Below are positions 16,877-25,262 of a stretch of DNA of 45,222 nt, piece after piece. Numbering within the stretch: the first letter of the stretch is position 1; each line of letters opens with the position of its first letter. The stretch is from an uncultured Bdellovibrio sp. (GTDB lineage: Bacteria; Bdellovibrionota; Bdellovibrionia; Bdellovibrionales; Bdellovibrionaceae): NCBI RefSeq assembly GCF_946478835.1, contig NZ_CAMLDV010000007.1, positions 1-45,222 of the forward strand. Reading direction: 5' to 3'. The notes beneath the pieces are model-generated. The model had not been told where the DNA came from and searched no databases. It saw nothing but the letters and a program-made list of their open reading frames with translations. The position numbers and the translations under genes were made by a program.

Positions 16877-17533
16877 ATGGCGTCGCAAATAGAGCTTTAT
16901 CAGAAGTATGTGCTACAACGGGCACTTCCTCTCTCTGAGAAAGTGGTGGAAGCCTATTACCATCATCCGCGTCATCTCTTTATTCCTGAATACACCATCG
17001 AAGAAGCTTACTCTGATCAAGCCTTGCCTTTGTACGCGAAAGGTCCCTTTGTTTCGACGATTTCTCAACCCAGTTTTGTTCTTAAAATTTTAGATCTTTT
17101 AAAATTAGAGGAAGGACAAAAAGTTTTTGAGCTTGGAACGGGCAGCGCGTGGAATACGGCACTCATGGCTTTTATTGTGGGACCCACTGGCAAAGTTGTT
17201 TCTGTGGAAGTTATTCCGGAGATGGCGGAAAGAGCCAAGCAGACTTTAAAATCTTTTTCGGTGAACAATGTGCTCGCGATTGAAGGAGATGGCTTTGAGG
17301 GGTATGAAGCGGAAGCCCCCTATGATCGCCTGATTTTTACAGCAGGTTCGACGGAGTTTCCTGAAAAATTATTTACGCAGCTTAAAGAAGGCGGACGCAT
17401 GATTTTCGTTCGCCAGCATTATTTAGGCTATGACGTGCTGGAAGTGACAGAGAAAAAAGACGGAAAGCCTGTCATTGTTGATTCAATGCCTTGCTCGTTT
17501 GTCTCTGTTGTCAGAAAAAAGAATCCCGCTTAA
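16877..17533 (+). CDS. PCMT-like protein-L-isoaspartate O-methyltransferase
   Basis: The protein has 218 residues, matching the PCMT family (205-220). The substrate-side motif VSTISQPSFVLKIL and the SAM-binding motif I, VFELGTGSAWNTALMA, are clear, followed by VSVEVIPEMAERA (acidic motif), an IEGDGFEGY segment and YDRLIFTAGS. Family members methylate isoaspartyl residues in damaged proteins with S-adenosylmethionine. Motif I has AWNT where the usual sequence is GYQA-like, so a divergent substrate is possible. The start codon has no clear ribosome binding site. The last codons lie inside the terminator of the opposite-strand operon. Confidence 0.88.
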   Translation: MASQIELYQKYVLQRALPLSEKVVEAYYHHPRHLFIPEYTIEEAYSDQALPLYAKGPFVSTISQPSFVLKILDLLKLEEGQKVFELGTGSAWNTALMAFIVGPTGKVVSVEVIPEMAERAKQTLKSFSVNNVLAIEGDGFEGYEAEAPYDRLIFTAGSTEFPEKLFTQLKEGGRMIFVRQHYLGYDVLEVTEKKDGKPVIVDSMPCSFVSVVRKKNPA

Positions 17534-17546
17534 ACGCGGGATTCTT
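17515..17546 (-). terminator. Rho-independent terminator of the OmpA/CsbD operon
   Basis: Perfect 11-bp stem AAGAATCCCGC (17519-17529) with GCGGGATTCTT (17536-17546) and a 6-nt loop. On the minus strand it is followed by six T. It overlaps the last codons of the convergent PCMT-like gene. On the plus strand no T tract follows. Confidence 0.82.
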
Positions 17547-17570
17547 CGAGGTGAGCAGGACTATCCAACT

Positions 17571-17894
17571 CTAGGCTCTAAAATCGTCTTTCGGTTTTCG
17601 ATCCCGATTGGCCGGTTTTTTGGGCTTGAGTTCCAAAACCTTCTCTTTTTTCTCCTCAGAAACTTTTGTGGGTTTTTCTTCGGGTTCATCATAGAGATGG
17701 TAATGAGATGCGATCTCTGCAAATTTCTCGCTGGCATCTTCAATGGCCATACCCACCTTTTTTTCCAATAGGTCGACAATGGACTGAGCATTGCCTCGGG
17801 TTCGTTCAAGGTCATGTTCGGTGAGCTCATGCCATTTTTCCATGAGCTCGCGTTTTAACTCGGTCCATTTATGACCTGGAAGGTGTGTTGCCAT
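17571..17894 (-). CDS. CsbD-like small stress protein
   Basis: The product has 107 residues. Its first ~60 residues follow the CsbD pattern: HKWTELKRELMEKWHELTEHDL, then a helix with Lys-Val-Gly, ending in an acidic-basic helix. The C-terminal ~45 residues are a Lys/Glu/Pro-rich extension not found in minimal CsbD proteins. CsbD proteins are often induced by general stress, with no known biochemical function. Ribosome binding site AAGGAGG is strong. It starts 11 bp after the upstream OmpA-type gene and is followed by a strong terminator, so the two are one unit. Confidence 0.78.
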   Translation of the reverse strand: MATHLPGHKWTELKRELMEKWHELTEHDLERTRGNAQSIVDLLEKKVGMAIEDASEKFAEIASHYHLYDEPEEKPTKVSEEKKEKVLELKPKKPANRDRKPKDDFRA

Positions 17895-17905
17895 AAGGCA
17901 CCTCC

Positions 17906-19258
17906 TTATTCCGTTTCGATCACAAGATCGATACGGCGATTTTCTGCGCGACCTCTTTGTGTTTTATTGTCGCTGATAGGTTTATCAGACCCCATGCCGA
18001 CAGCATCCACACGATCTTCGGGAATAGCTCCGTTTTTAACGAGGAAGTTTTCCACTGCTTTCGCTCTTTCTTCTGAAAGAACGGTGTTGCGATCAGGATT
18101 TCCCGTGGCGTCGGTGTGACCTTCGATTCGGACGTGAGATGCCTCGACATCATTCAGAGCCGTTTCAACTTTTTTTAAGAGAGCTTGATTCTTAGGTCCC
18201 AAGGTCGCTTGGTTGCTTGCAAACTGCAAGCCTCTGAGGCGAATCATCAACTTGCCATTATCCGTGTAAACCTCTGCTTCGTTCGGCTTAAACTGTTTGC
18301 GGAGGTCCGCTGCAGTTTGGTTGAGGGTTTGTATTTTCTCAAGCTCCTCTTGTTTTTTAGCCAACTCTTGCTTTTGTTTTTCCGCTTCACTTAATTGCGA
18401 TTGGGATTCCTGCAGTTCCTTTTCGGTTGAAGAGTATTCATTGCGGAGGCTTGAAATCGTGCGCTGTTGGCGGTCCGCCATTAGAACCAGATCTTCCGTG
18501 TTACCTGCATTTACACGGCGAGTGACGTCAAGAAGATGCACGGATTCACGAGTGGCATCTTCGGACGCGCGACGGATGGCTTCGGTGTTACGCGGATCTG
18601 CTTTAATCATTTTTTCCGCATTGTTGTATTTCATGATAGCGAGGTCCCAAGACTTCGGTGCATTTTTATCGGCCTTGTCTTTTTTAGCGGATTTAATGTT
18701 TTCATCGGCAATCCCTAGATTTGCTTTTGTCACCGACATGGTTTCTAAGTCGCGGTAACGAGCTGTTAAATCGTTTCCTTTTTTCTCTGAAGGACTTAAG
18801 TTTCCTTTTTCAATAGCGGCTGTGATGTCTTCAAGTTCGTCACCTGCTTTTTTCCATTCTTTAGGATAAAGGCTAGGGGCGCCGGCGCGTAAAGCTCCTG
18901 CACGAGCATCGGTGATATCTTTCATGGACGTTTCCGCGATTTCCGCTTTGGCATTGGCTTCATTCAACCAACCACGTGAATAAGAAACTTGTTCCAAGAT
19001 ATCTTCATTGGATTTGCCTTTTTCTTTTTTGTCTTTTGCTTTCTCTAAAGCTTTTCGTGCGTCAGCAAAGTTTTTTGGAGAAAGAACGTCCACTTGACGG
19101 CCCTGCGCATCTCTCAACATTTCTTCGGTGCGCTCTATTTCGGTTGTAGGGTTGGCGCTGGAAGAAATAGTTTGATATTGAGGTGGTTTACCGGCGCATC
19201 CGGCAATGGCGATCGCAAGAGCCACGGCTGCAACATACTGCTTTGTTCGCGATGTCAT
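17906..19258 (-). CDS. DUF4398/OmpA-family lipoprotein
   Basis: The protein has 450 residues with a lipoprotein signal (VAALAIAIAGC, ribosome binding site AAGGAGA). The N-terminal half is a long helical DUF4398-like region with repeated Ala/Lys/Glu helices, followed by a coiled coil of Gln/Glu/Lys (about 280-320). Residues about 340-450 form an OmpA C-terminal peptidoglycan-binding domain: RIEGHTDATGNPDRN, LSEERAKAVENFL, VGMGSDKPI, ENRRIDLVI. The Asp and Arg residues that hold diaminopimelate are present. It probably tethers the outer membrane to the cell wall. Confidence 0.92.
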   Translation of the reverse strand: MTSRTKQYVAAVALAIAIAGCAGKPPQYQTISSSANPTTEIERTEEMLRDAQGRQVDVLSPKNFADARKALEKAKDKKEKGKSNEDILEQVSYSRGWLNEANAKAEIAETSMKDITDARAGALRAGAPSLYPKEWKKAGDELEDITAAIEKGNLSPSEKKGNDLTARYRDLETMSVTKANLGIADENIKSAKKDKADKNAPKSWDLAIMKYNNAEKMIKADPRNTEAIRRASEDATRESVHLLDVTRRVNAGNTEDLVLMADRQQRTISSLRNEYSSTEKELQESQSQLSEAEKQKQELAKKQEELEKIQTLNQTAADLRKQFKPNEAEVYTDNGKLMIRLRGLQFASNQATLGPKNQALLKKVETALNDVEASHVRIEGHTDATGNPDRNTVLSEERAKAVENFLVKNGAIPEDRVDAVGMGSDKPISDNKTQRGRAENRRIDLVIETE

Positions 19259-19444
19259 AACGTCTCCTTTGTGCTGGCAAATACCAGTCTTCGATATCGG
19301 CCAGATATTTTTTTATTCTTGAATTTAGGCTAATCCCCGAAAATCAAAGAGAACAAGAAAAACAGATGACAATCCTGGTTTAGATGTCCGTTAACAAAGG
19401 AGTACCTACTAAAGTGAAGAATTGGATTGCAAGGTTGAAACTTG
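19259..19444. other. Upstream region of the OmpA operon
   Basis: About 185 bp with no gene. The minus-strand promoter of the OmpA-type gene must lie here. I see only a weak candidate (TTGTCA with TTTGAT, 18 bp apart) and a small hairpin CTGG/CCAG close to the start codon. Confidence 0.4.
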
Positions 19445-19477
19445 AAAAAAAAAGGAGAGCTTATGGCTCTCCTTTTT
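19445..19477 (-). terminator. Bidirectional-looking terminator after the beta-barrel gene
   Basis: The stem GGAGAGC (19454-19460) pairs with GCTCTCC (19466-19472) and has nine T on the minus strand and five T on the plus strand. It ends the minus-strand gene at 19501 and shields the OmpA operon. Confidence 0.88.
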
Positions 19478-19500
19478 CTTAAATTGAATTTTTATATTTT

Positions 19501-20226
19501 TTAGAATGCGTAACCAAGACGAACCAAAGCGTGAGGCAAAACCATTTTGCCAAGTTTTTCTGCTGTGTCTTTCACGTCGTCCTTGTTTTTAATATAGTCA
19601 GGATCATTCAACACCAGAGGGTTTGTTGTTCCGTCATCGATGTCCACTTTTGTTGAAAGGGGAATCTGTGCACCTAATTCAACGCCGAAATTAAGACCTG
19701 AATTAAACTGCCAGAACCAGCCGATTTTAGGAGTAAGGTAAGTGTTGCCGACCTTCACTTCCGGAGACACGGTTTCACCAACATAGGTTGCTGTCTTCTT
19801 CGCTTTCACGACTTGTGTTCCGATCACTCCACCAAAGAAGAAAGAACCCGTGAAAGGATGATAGCGTCCTTCAAGACCAAAGCTTCCCAGAGAAACCTCT
19901 TCTTTGTCATTCGCTTCATCTTTTGGTTTATAAGAAAAAGCCCCGACATCAACAGAAACGGCCCAGGTGCGGGATTGGTCTAAATACTCAAGACCGCCGC
20001 TCAATCCGTGAGGAAGGCCAAGACCACCATAAACACCCCAAAGGCTGCGCGGCCATTCGCGCGGTTCTCCTTGATGAGCGGGAGTTGTTGGCGTTGGAAC
20101 TGGCGCCGTGTCTGCGGCTTGAGTTTCTTGCGCAGGAGTTTCCTTCGTTTCAGAGGAAGCCTCTTGCGCCAAAGCGGAAGTTGATAAAATGAAAAGTGCT
20201 GCGGAAGTGATTAAAATGTTTTTCAT
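19501..20226 (-). CDS. Outer-membrane beta-barrel protein candidate
   Basis: The protein has 241 residues with a signal peptide (KNILITSAALFILSTSALA) and a Thr/Pro/Glu-rich linker (about 20-60). The rest has alternating aromatic/polar strands (WGVYGGLGLPHGLSGGLEY, TWAVSVDVGAFSY, GLEGRYHPFTGSFFFGGVIG) and ends in LVRLGYAF, with a C-terminal Phe as in outer-membrane proteins recognised by BamA. It looks like an 8-10 strand barrel. A 7-bp hairpin sits just upstream of its ATG. It is the last gene after the cco operon, 32 bp downstream. The family and transported substrate are unknown. Confidence 0.78.
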   Translation of the reverse strand: MKNILITSAALFILSTSALAQEASSETKETPAQETQAADTAPVPTPTTPAHQGEPREWPRSLWGVYGGLGLPHGLSGGLEYLDQSRTWAVSVDVGAFSYKPKDEANDKEEVSLGSFGLEGRYHPFTGSFFFGGVIGTQVVKAKKTATYVGETVSPEVKVGNTYLTPKIGWFWQFNSGLNFGVELGAQIPLSTKVDIDDGTTNPLVLNDPDYIKNKDDVKDTAEKLGKMVLPHALVRLGYAF

Positions 20227-20229
20227 AGA

Positions 20230-20247
20230 CTTTATTTTTCAATAAAG
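20230..20247 (-). promoter_or_regulatory. Hairpin in the 5' region of the beta-barrel gene
   Basis: CTTTATT and AATAAAG (20230-20236 and 20241-20247) form a 7-bp stem with a 4-nt loop, just 3 bp upstream of the ATG at 20226. It could weaken ribosome access. There is no T tract, so it is not a clear terminator. Confidence 0.35.
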
Positions 20248-20258
20248 CCTCGGGGGAT

Positions 20259-20870
20259 TCAATGCAAAAACATAAAACTGCCAATGGAGTACAGTCCTGA
20301 AATCAAGAGCACCACACCGGCGATTCGTTGTTGACGAAGTCCAGCGGATTGAATGGTCTTTCGAACCATCATGGGAACTGCACTTAGGGTGGGAAGTCCG
20401 CCCAGCCAGAACAAAAACAAAGTCAATCCACCGGCCCACGGACTTCTTGTTGCGATCGCTGCCATCGCATAAGTGTAAAGCCAGCCGCAAGGTAAAAACA
20501 CCGTAAGAAGTCCCACGGCCCAACCTGAACGGCCTATCTGAAAGACCTGAAGACGCCATGGATTTTTCTTTAGACGCGCTCCAAGTTGAGGAAAGATCAA
20601 AGCGAAGCCAGAAAGACAAAGCAGAGCCGCTAAGAGAACGCTCGAAATCCAGCGTAAGACCACAAAGTCACTGTTTAGGAAAAACTGTCCCAAGGCGCCA
20701 GAGACGACGCCTAAGGCTGTGTAAGAAATAAGTCGTCCCAAGTGATAACTCAGTAAACTTTTTTTCGCGCTCATCATGCTTGCAATAGGCCCGCACATTC
20801 CAGCGCAGTGCCAACTGCCGAAGAAACTGGAAGAAAGAATTCCTAATGCAAGCAAAAGAGTCGGGGTCAT
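20259..20870 (-). CDS. TauE/SafE-like membrane protein of the cbb3 cluster
   Basis: The protein has 203 residues and about six membrane helices. The signature GSWHCAGMCGP near the N-terminus and LPCGWLYTYAMAA in the second half are typical of the DsbD-related sulfite exporter TauE/SafE-like proteins found beside cbb3 oxidase genes. They are thought to help copper or redox handling during oxidase maturation, but the role is not settled. Its ATG overlaps the ccoG stop by a few bases (20867-20870), so translation is coupled. It is the last cco-cluster gene. Confidence 0.85.
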   Translation of the reverse strand: MTPTLLLALGILSSSFFGSWHCAGMCGPIASMMSAKKSLLSYHLGRLISYTALGVVSGALGQFFLNSDFVVLRWISSVLLAALLCLSGFALIFPQLGARLKKNPWRLQVFQIGRSGWAVGLLTVFLPCGWLYTYAMAAIATRSPWAGGLTLFLFWLGGLPTLSAVPMMVRKTIQSAGLRQQRIAGVVLLISGLYSIGSFMFLH

Positions 20871-22267
20871 TGTTTGGGGCCCACCAAAATTAATTCGCGC
20901 TGAGACTGAAACTTTTCATTATTCAAATCGCGAATCTGCAATTGCGTTTTTATTTTTCCACTAGCATCAAAAAGCGAAGGCACGATTCTAACAAAGAAAT
21001 ACCATTCCCTAGATTCACCCGAAGCCAGTGTTAAAGGATTTTCTGCGACACTGAATTCGACATCTTGTTTTAAAAACTCGGCCGGAAGACTGAGTTCATA
21101 ACGAGCCGTCTCCTTACCTTGGTTTTGAATGTGGACGCGGAACTGATTTAGGATCACTTCTTCCCCGCGGGAGTTTTTCACATAAGAATAAGGAAGTCCG
21201 GCTCCACGCAAAATAGTAAAGTGCGCAGGCTCTCGGGTTGCGACCGCATATCCCAAACCTAAAATTAAACTTACAATCGCAACAATATAAATAATTGATC
21301 GCGGTTTCATCAAAGAAATCGGACTGCCATCCAAGGTGTCATAACGAATAAGCCCTTTAGGCTTTTTCACTTTTTCCATGATTTCATCACAAGCATCAAT
21401 ACAAGCGGTGCAAGCAATGCATTCCATTTGCAGACCGTTACGAATATCAATCCCTGTCGGACAAACCTGCACGCAGCGATTGCATGACACGCAATCACCC
21501 GCTGTTTTTCCCGGAGGGGCTTGGCCTTTGCGAGGTTCCCCACGTTGCACGTCATAGACAACGGCCATGGATTTTTGATCGAGCAAAACAGATTGAATGC
21601 GTCCGTAAGGACACATGATCACGCAGAACTGTTCACGGAACCAACCGAAATCAAACAGGGTTGCGGCCGTAAAGAAAGTCACCAGTAAAAAATAAGTCAG
21701 ATTTTTTGAAGGATCATTCTGGATCATTTCAATCAGATCCGCTGCACCCACGAAATACGCCATAAAACTATGTGCGATCAGCGAGGACACAATGACAAAT
21801 AAAATCCATTTCAATCCGGTCTTACGAACTTTTTCAAAAGTCATCGGACCATCGCGAAGGGCGCGACGTTTGATGTAACTTCCTTCCGTCCATTGTTCAA
21901 TACGACGGAAAACAGCATCAATAAAAACTGTCTGCGGGCACGCCCATCCACACCACACGCGTCCCCAGATGGATGTAACAAAAGCTAAACCCAAAGCCAA
22001 TGTGCCGAAAATAAAAAATAATAAAGGCGCATCGTGAGCTTTAAACAAGACCCCAAAAAGAGCGAACTCTCTTTGAGGAATGTTCAGGAGTATTGTTTGG
22101 TGGCCGCCTACTTTTGTCCAAGGTAGCGCCAAAAACACAACCAGCAAAACCAATTGCGTCCATGTCCGGTGACGACGGAAAAACCCACGCACTTCGGCGG
22201 GAATAATTCCGACACGGTCACCGTGTTCATCAACGCTGGTCAGTTTGCTGGGGTCTAGCGAGCTCAT
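20867..22267 (-). CDS. ccoG: cbb3 oxidase accessory iron-sulfur protein
   Basis: The protein has 466 residues with several membrane helices (NapH/PolyFerredoxin type) and two ferredoxin-like clusters: CVSCNRCVQVCPTG and CIACTACIDACDEI. The C-terminal domain is an Ig-like fold, as in FixG/RdxA/CcoG. CcoG is needed for copper handling and assembly of cbb3 oxidase, with a proposed cupric reductase activity. It starts 4 bp inside the ccoP end (overlap), and its stop overlaps the next start. This places it in the same translationally coupled operon. Confidence 0.95.
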   Translation of the reverse strand: MSSLDPSKLTSVDEHGDRVGIIPAEVRGFFRRHRTWTQLVLLVVFLALPWTKVGGHQTILLNIPQREFALFGVLFKAHDAPLLFFIFGTLALGLAFVTSIWGRVWCGWACPQTVFIDAVFRRIEQWTEGSYIKRRALRDGPMTFEKVRKTGLKWILFVIVSSLIAHSFMAYFVGAADLIEMIQNDPSKNLTYFLLVTFFTAATLFDFGWFREQFCVIMCPYGRIQSVLLDQKSMAVVYDVQRGEPRKGQAPPGKTAGDCVSCNRCVQVCPTGIDIRNGLQMECIACTACIDACDEIMEKVKKPKGLIRYDTLDGSPISLMKPRSIIYIVAIVSLILGLGYAVATREPAHFTILRGAGLPYSYVKNSRGEEVILNQFRVHIQNQGKETARYELSLPAEFLKQDVEFSVAENPLTLASGESREWYFFVRIVPSLFDASGKIKTQLQIRDLNNEKFQSQRELILVGPKQ

Positions 22268-22824
22268 TCGACAGGATCTCCTTGAGGTTCTTTAGCTCCG
22301 GCTGGGTTAGAACCTTTTTTAGAAAGAATAAATGCTGCCACCGCATAAATCTCGTCTTTTTTCAAAACAGGTCCCCAAGGCGGCATTCCTTTTTCAGGCA
22401 CACCTTCGCGGATGACTTTGACGACGTCCATGCGCGTGCCTTTGCCATGCAGCCAGTATTTATCCGTTAGATTAGGACCAATAAGACCTTGCAATTCCTG
22501 ACCGTGACAAGAAGCACATTTTGCTGTGAATTCCGATGCGCCCAAAGCGACAACACCGTCTTTACCAAAAGCTTCCTTTAAAGAATCTTCTGTTTCCATC
22601 GGAGAAGAGGAGGCCGCTGTGGCTTTGGATTTTTCCAACTCGGCCATGGCTTCCTTGAGTTCTTCCGTTAATGTGAGTCCACCGCCGCCAAGCTGGTAGT
22701 GGATAAAGTACATAAACGAAAAAATAATCGTGATGAAAAAGGACCACAGCCACCACGTTGGAAGAGGATTGTCATGTTCGATAATGCCGTCGTATTCGTG
22801 GAATTTTTCTTTTTGATCGCTCAT
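22264..22824 (-). CDS. ccoP: cbb3 oxidase subunit CcoP with a single haem c
   Basis: The protein has 186 residues from the ATG at 22824, chosen because GGGGA is 5-6 nt upstream. The N-terminal FHEYDGIIEHDNPLPTWWLW motif and one membrane helix are typical of CcoP. Only one CXXCH is present (KCASCHGQEL), with a MPPWG Met ligand region, whereas classical CcoP has about 300 residues and two haem c groups. This is a mono-haem version. The C-terminal tail is short and Pro/Gly-rich. Its start overlaps the ccoQ stop region. CcoP passes electrons to CcoO. Confidence 0.92.
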   Translation of the reverse strand: MSDQKEKFHEYDGIIEHDNPLPTWWLWSFFITIIFSFMYFIHYQLGGGGLTLTEELKEAMAELEKSKATAASSSPMETEDSLKEAFGKDGVVALGASEFTAKCASCHGQELQGLIGPNLTDKYWLHGKGTRMDVVKVIREGVPEKGMPPWGPVLKKDEIYAVAAFILSKKGSNPAGAKEPQGDPVE

Positions 22825-22825
22825 T

Positions 22826-22990
22826 TTATTCCCCATCCTTTAAAGGCATTTGTTCCATCTTCGTGTACAAAGTTGAACTGGATTTACGATAAACCCAGAA
22901 TAAGACGCCAACGAAAAACAGAAAGAAAATCAAAAGACCCAAAGCCGTGAGGTGTGTGTCTGTGAAAAATTTTAATCCTTCTTGTTTCAT
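22826..22990 (-). CDS. ccoQ: cbb3 oxidase small subunit CcoQ
   Basis: A 54-residue protein with one membrane helix (LTALGLLIFFLFFVGVLFWVY) followed by a short basic/polar tail (RKSSSTLYTK). The size, location between ccoNO and ccoP, and topology fit CcoQ/FixQ, which stabilises CcoP in the complex. The ATG overlaps the ccoNO stop (ATGA), and the stop TAA is two bases before the ccoP start. Sequence conservation in CcoQ is low, so the call rests on position and topology. Confidence 0.9.
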   Translation of the reverse strand: MKQEGLKFFTDTHLTALGLLIFFLFFVGVLFWVYRKSSSTLYTKMEQMPLKDGE

Positions 22991-25110
22991 TGTACTTTTC
23001 CTTTCTGACCCAACGACTGAAGGTAGGCGATCAAAGCGATGATTTCTTTTTTCGCAAGTCCTTTCGGAGCGCCATTGGATTCTAGATCTGCGGCAATTTC
23101 CTGTGCTTGTTTTTGCGCATGAATATCGGCGTTGGCGATAACATCTTGTTCGTAAGGAACTCCAAGCTCGCTCATCACGGATAATTTTTTACGAAGAACT
23201 ATGAAATCCGTGTCTTTTTCCGCCAGCCATGGATAGTTCGGCATAATACTCTTTGGAGTCACAGCGCGAGGATCCATCATGTGGCTATAATGCCAAAGAT
23301 TCGGATATTTCTTTCCTAAGCGGGATAAATCCGGACCCGTGCGTTTTGAACCCCATTGGAACGGATGATCGTACATGGATTCTTCCACAGTGGAAGCTTT
23401 TCCGTAACGAAGCACTTCAGAAGCAATCGGACGAATTTGTTGAGAGTGACAAACGTAGCAACCTTCTTTGATATAAATATCACGGCCCGCAAGTTCCAGA
23501 GGCGTGTAAGGATCGATGATATTATTAGGGCTTACGTATTTGTGTAAAGAAAGTGTCGGGTAAATTTCAATCACCGAGCCAACCGCAATGGCCAAGAAAG
23601 CAAGAATAGAGAACGCCAATCCCATGCCTTCAAGTTTACGGTGAGCTTCTTTGGTGACTTCGTCAAAGCCTGTGCGTTCTACCAAAACTTCTTTGGCTTC
23701 AACAGTCTTTGGCGACATTTGAATTGTTTTAAATACGTTGTAACACATCATCAAGAAACCAGTCAGGAAGAGGAATCCACCCACCGCGCGCACCCAGTAT
23801 AAAGGCACGATACGTACAACCGTCTCGATGAAATCAGGATATGTCAAACTTCCGTCAGCATCGACGGCTCTCCACATAAGACCTTGAGTGATTCCCGCTA
23901 CCACCATAGAGATGTAGTAAAGAAGAACACCTGTTAGTCCAATCCAGAAATGATTTTCCAAAAGTTTTTTAGAATAAAGCTCTGTCTTCCAAAGGCGAGG
24001 TACAAGATAGTAAATCATCCCGAAAGTTAAGAAACCATTCCAACCCAAGGCTCCTGAGTGCACGTGACCGATGATCCAGTCAGTATAGTGACCCAGTGCT
24101 GAAACAGATTTAATTGAAAGCAGCGGTCCTTCGAATGTCGACATTCCGTAAAAAGTTAAAGCTGCGACAAAGAATTTGATCAGTGGCTCTGTACGAAGAA
24201 GATGCCAAGAGCCTTTCAACGTCAAAAGACCGTTGATCATTCCACCCCAAGAAGGAGCCCACAACATGATCGAGAAAACCATTCCCAATGTTTGTGCCCA
24301 CTCTGGCAGTGAAGTGTAAAGCAAGTGGTGAGGACCGGCCCAGATATAGATAAACACCAAAGCCCAGAAGTGCACAATCGACAGACGGTAAGAATAAACC
24401 GGGCGATTAGCGGCTTTAGGAACATAGTAGTACATCAAACCCAAGAACGGAGTCGTTAGGAAAAACGCCACCGCATTGTGACCATACCACCATTGCACCA
24501 TCGCATCTTGAATGCCTGCATACACCGGATAAGACTTAAACAGTGAAACTGGAATTTCAATGGAGTTGATGATGTGCAAAACGGCGACCGTGATGATTGT
24601 TGCGATGTAAAACCAAATCGCCACGTACATGTGTTTTTCACGACGCTTGCGAATCGTCATAAAGAAGTTCAAGGCAAAAATCACCCAAACGACAGTAATA
24701 GCAATATCAATCGGCCATTCAAGTTCTGCATACTCTTTGGATTGGCTGTAACCCAACGGCAAAGTAATCGCGGCAGAAAGAATAATTAATTGCCAGCCCC
24801 AGAAGTGCATCTTTGAAAGCAAATCTGAAAACATGCGTGCTTTTAAAAGTCTTTGCGAAGAGTGATAAATTCCGGCAAAGATTGCATTTCCCGCAAATGC
24901 AAAGATCGCCGCGTTTGTATGAAGAGGGCGCAGACGACCGAAAGTGATCCACTCCATATTGGCATTCAAAGGCCAATAGGCGAGTTGCAAGGCAGCAAGC
25001 AAGCCAAATAAAAAGGCAGCTCCGGCCCAGATCAGAGTGGCGAGAATGAATTTTTTTACGATATCGTCATCGTAATATATTTTCTCGATGAGGTTTCCAG
25101 TTGTTTTCAC
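22987..25110 (-). CDS. ccoNO: Fused cbb3 oxidase subunits CcoN-CcoO
   Basis: The protein has 707 residues. Residues about 1-475 are CcoN (haem-copper subunit): RLRPLHTN (low-spin haem), WWYGHNAVAFFLTTPF (CuB His and cross-linked Tyr region), GPHHLLYTSLP (CuB His pair), GHVHSGALGWNG (haem b3 and b ligands). A short linker leads into CcoO (about 480-707), with one membrane helix, ELAGRDIYIKEGCYVCHSQQIRP (haem c) and HMMDPRAVTPKSIMPNYPWL (Met ligand region). In most bacteria these are separate genes. Start GTG overlaps the ccoS stop (GTGA). The enzyme reduces O2 to water with high oxygen affinity. Confidence 0.96.
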   Translation of the reverse strand: MKTTGNLIEKIYYDDDIVKKFILATLIWAGAAFLFGLLAALQLAYWPLNANMEWITFGRLRPLHTNAAIFAFAGNAIFAGIYHSSQRLLKARMFSDLLSKMHFWGWQLIILSAAITLPLGYSQSKEYAELEWPIDIAITVVWVIFALNFFMTIRKRREKHMYVAIWFYIATIITVAVLHIINSIEIPVSLFKSYPVYAGIQDAMVQWWYGHNAVAFFLTTPFLGLMYYYVPKAANRPVYSYRLSIVHFWALVFIYIWAGPHHLLYTSLPEWAQTLGMVFSIMLWAPSWGGMINGLLTLKGSWHLLRTEPLIKFFVAALTFYGMSTFEGPLLSIKSVSALGHYTDWIIGHVHSGALGWNGFLTFGMIYYLVPRLWKTELYSKKLLENHFWIGLTGVLLYYISMVVAGITQGLMWRAVDADGSLTYPDFIETVVRIVPLYWVRAVGGFLFLTGFLMMCYNVFKTIQMSPKTVEAKEVLVERTGFDEVTKEAHRKLEGMGLAFSILAFLAIAVGSVIEIYPTLSLHKYVSPNNIIDPYTPLELAGRDIYIKEGCYVCHSQQIRPIASEVLRYGKASTVEESMYDHPFQWGSKRTGPDLSRLGKKYPNLWHYSHMMDPRAVTPKSIMPNYPWLAEKDTDFIVLRKKLSVMSELGVPYEQDVIANADIHAQKQAQEIAADLESNGAPKGLAKKEIIALIAYLQSLGQKGKVQ

Positions 25111-25262
25111 GAGTGTTTCCTTTCGTTATCATCATTTAAAATTCTATGCGCAGGAGTTTCCAGGTCATCAAACTGACCTTTTGAAGTGGCCCACAAAAAA
25201 GCGGACACAAAACCGATTCCTAAAAGCAAAGCCATCGGAACCATCAGAGTTAAAATATTCAT
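25107..25262 (-). CDS. ccoS: cbb3 oxidase assembly protein CcoS
   Basis: A 51-residue protein starting at the ATG overlapping the ccoI stop (ATGA) and ending in a TGA overlapping the ccoNO GTG start. One membrane helix (LTLMVPMALLLGIGFVSAFLWA) is followed by SKGQFDDLETPAHRILNDD, which matches CcoS/FixS (usually a WAxxSGQFDDLExPAxRIL pattern). CcoS is required for cofactor insertion into the oxidase. The match to the family is strong for such a short protein. Confidence 0.95.
   Translation of the reverse strand: MNILTLMVPMALLLGIGFVSAFLWATSKGQFDDLETPAHRILNDDNERKHS

Noticed and set aside
20239..20619. A 126-codon minus-strand frame overlapping the TauE/SafE-like gene
   Set aside because: It is the same strand in another frame; the TauE/SafE-like product with HCAGMC and LPCGW motifs is clearly the true frame.
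21367..21561. A 64-codon frame within ccoG
   Set aside because: It lies inside the ferredoxin-cluster part of ccoG in another frame of the same strand and has no ribosome binding site or motif.
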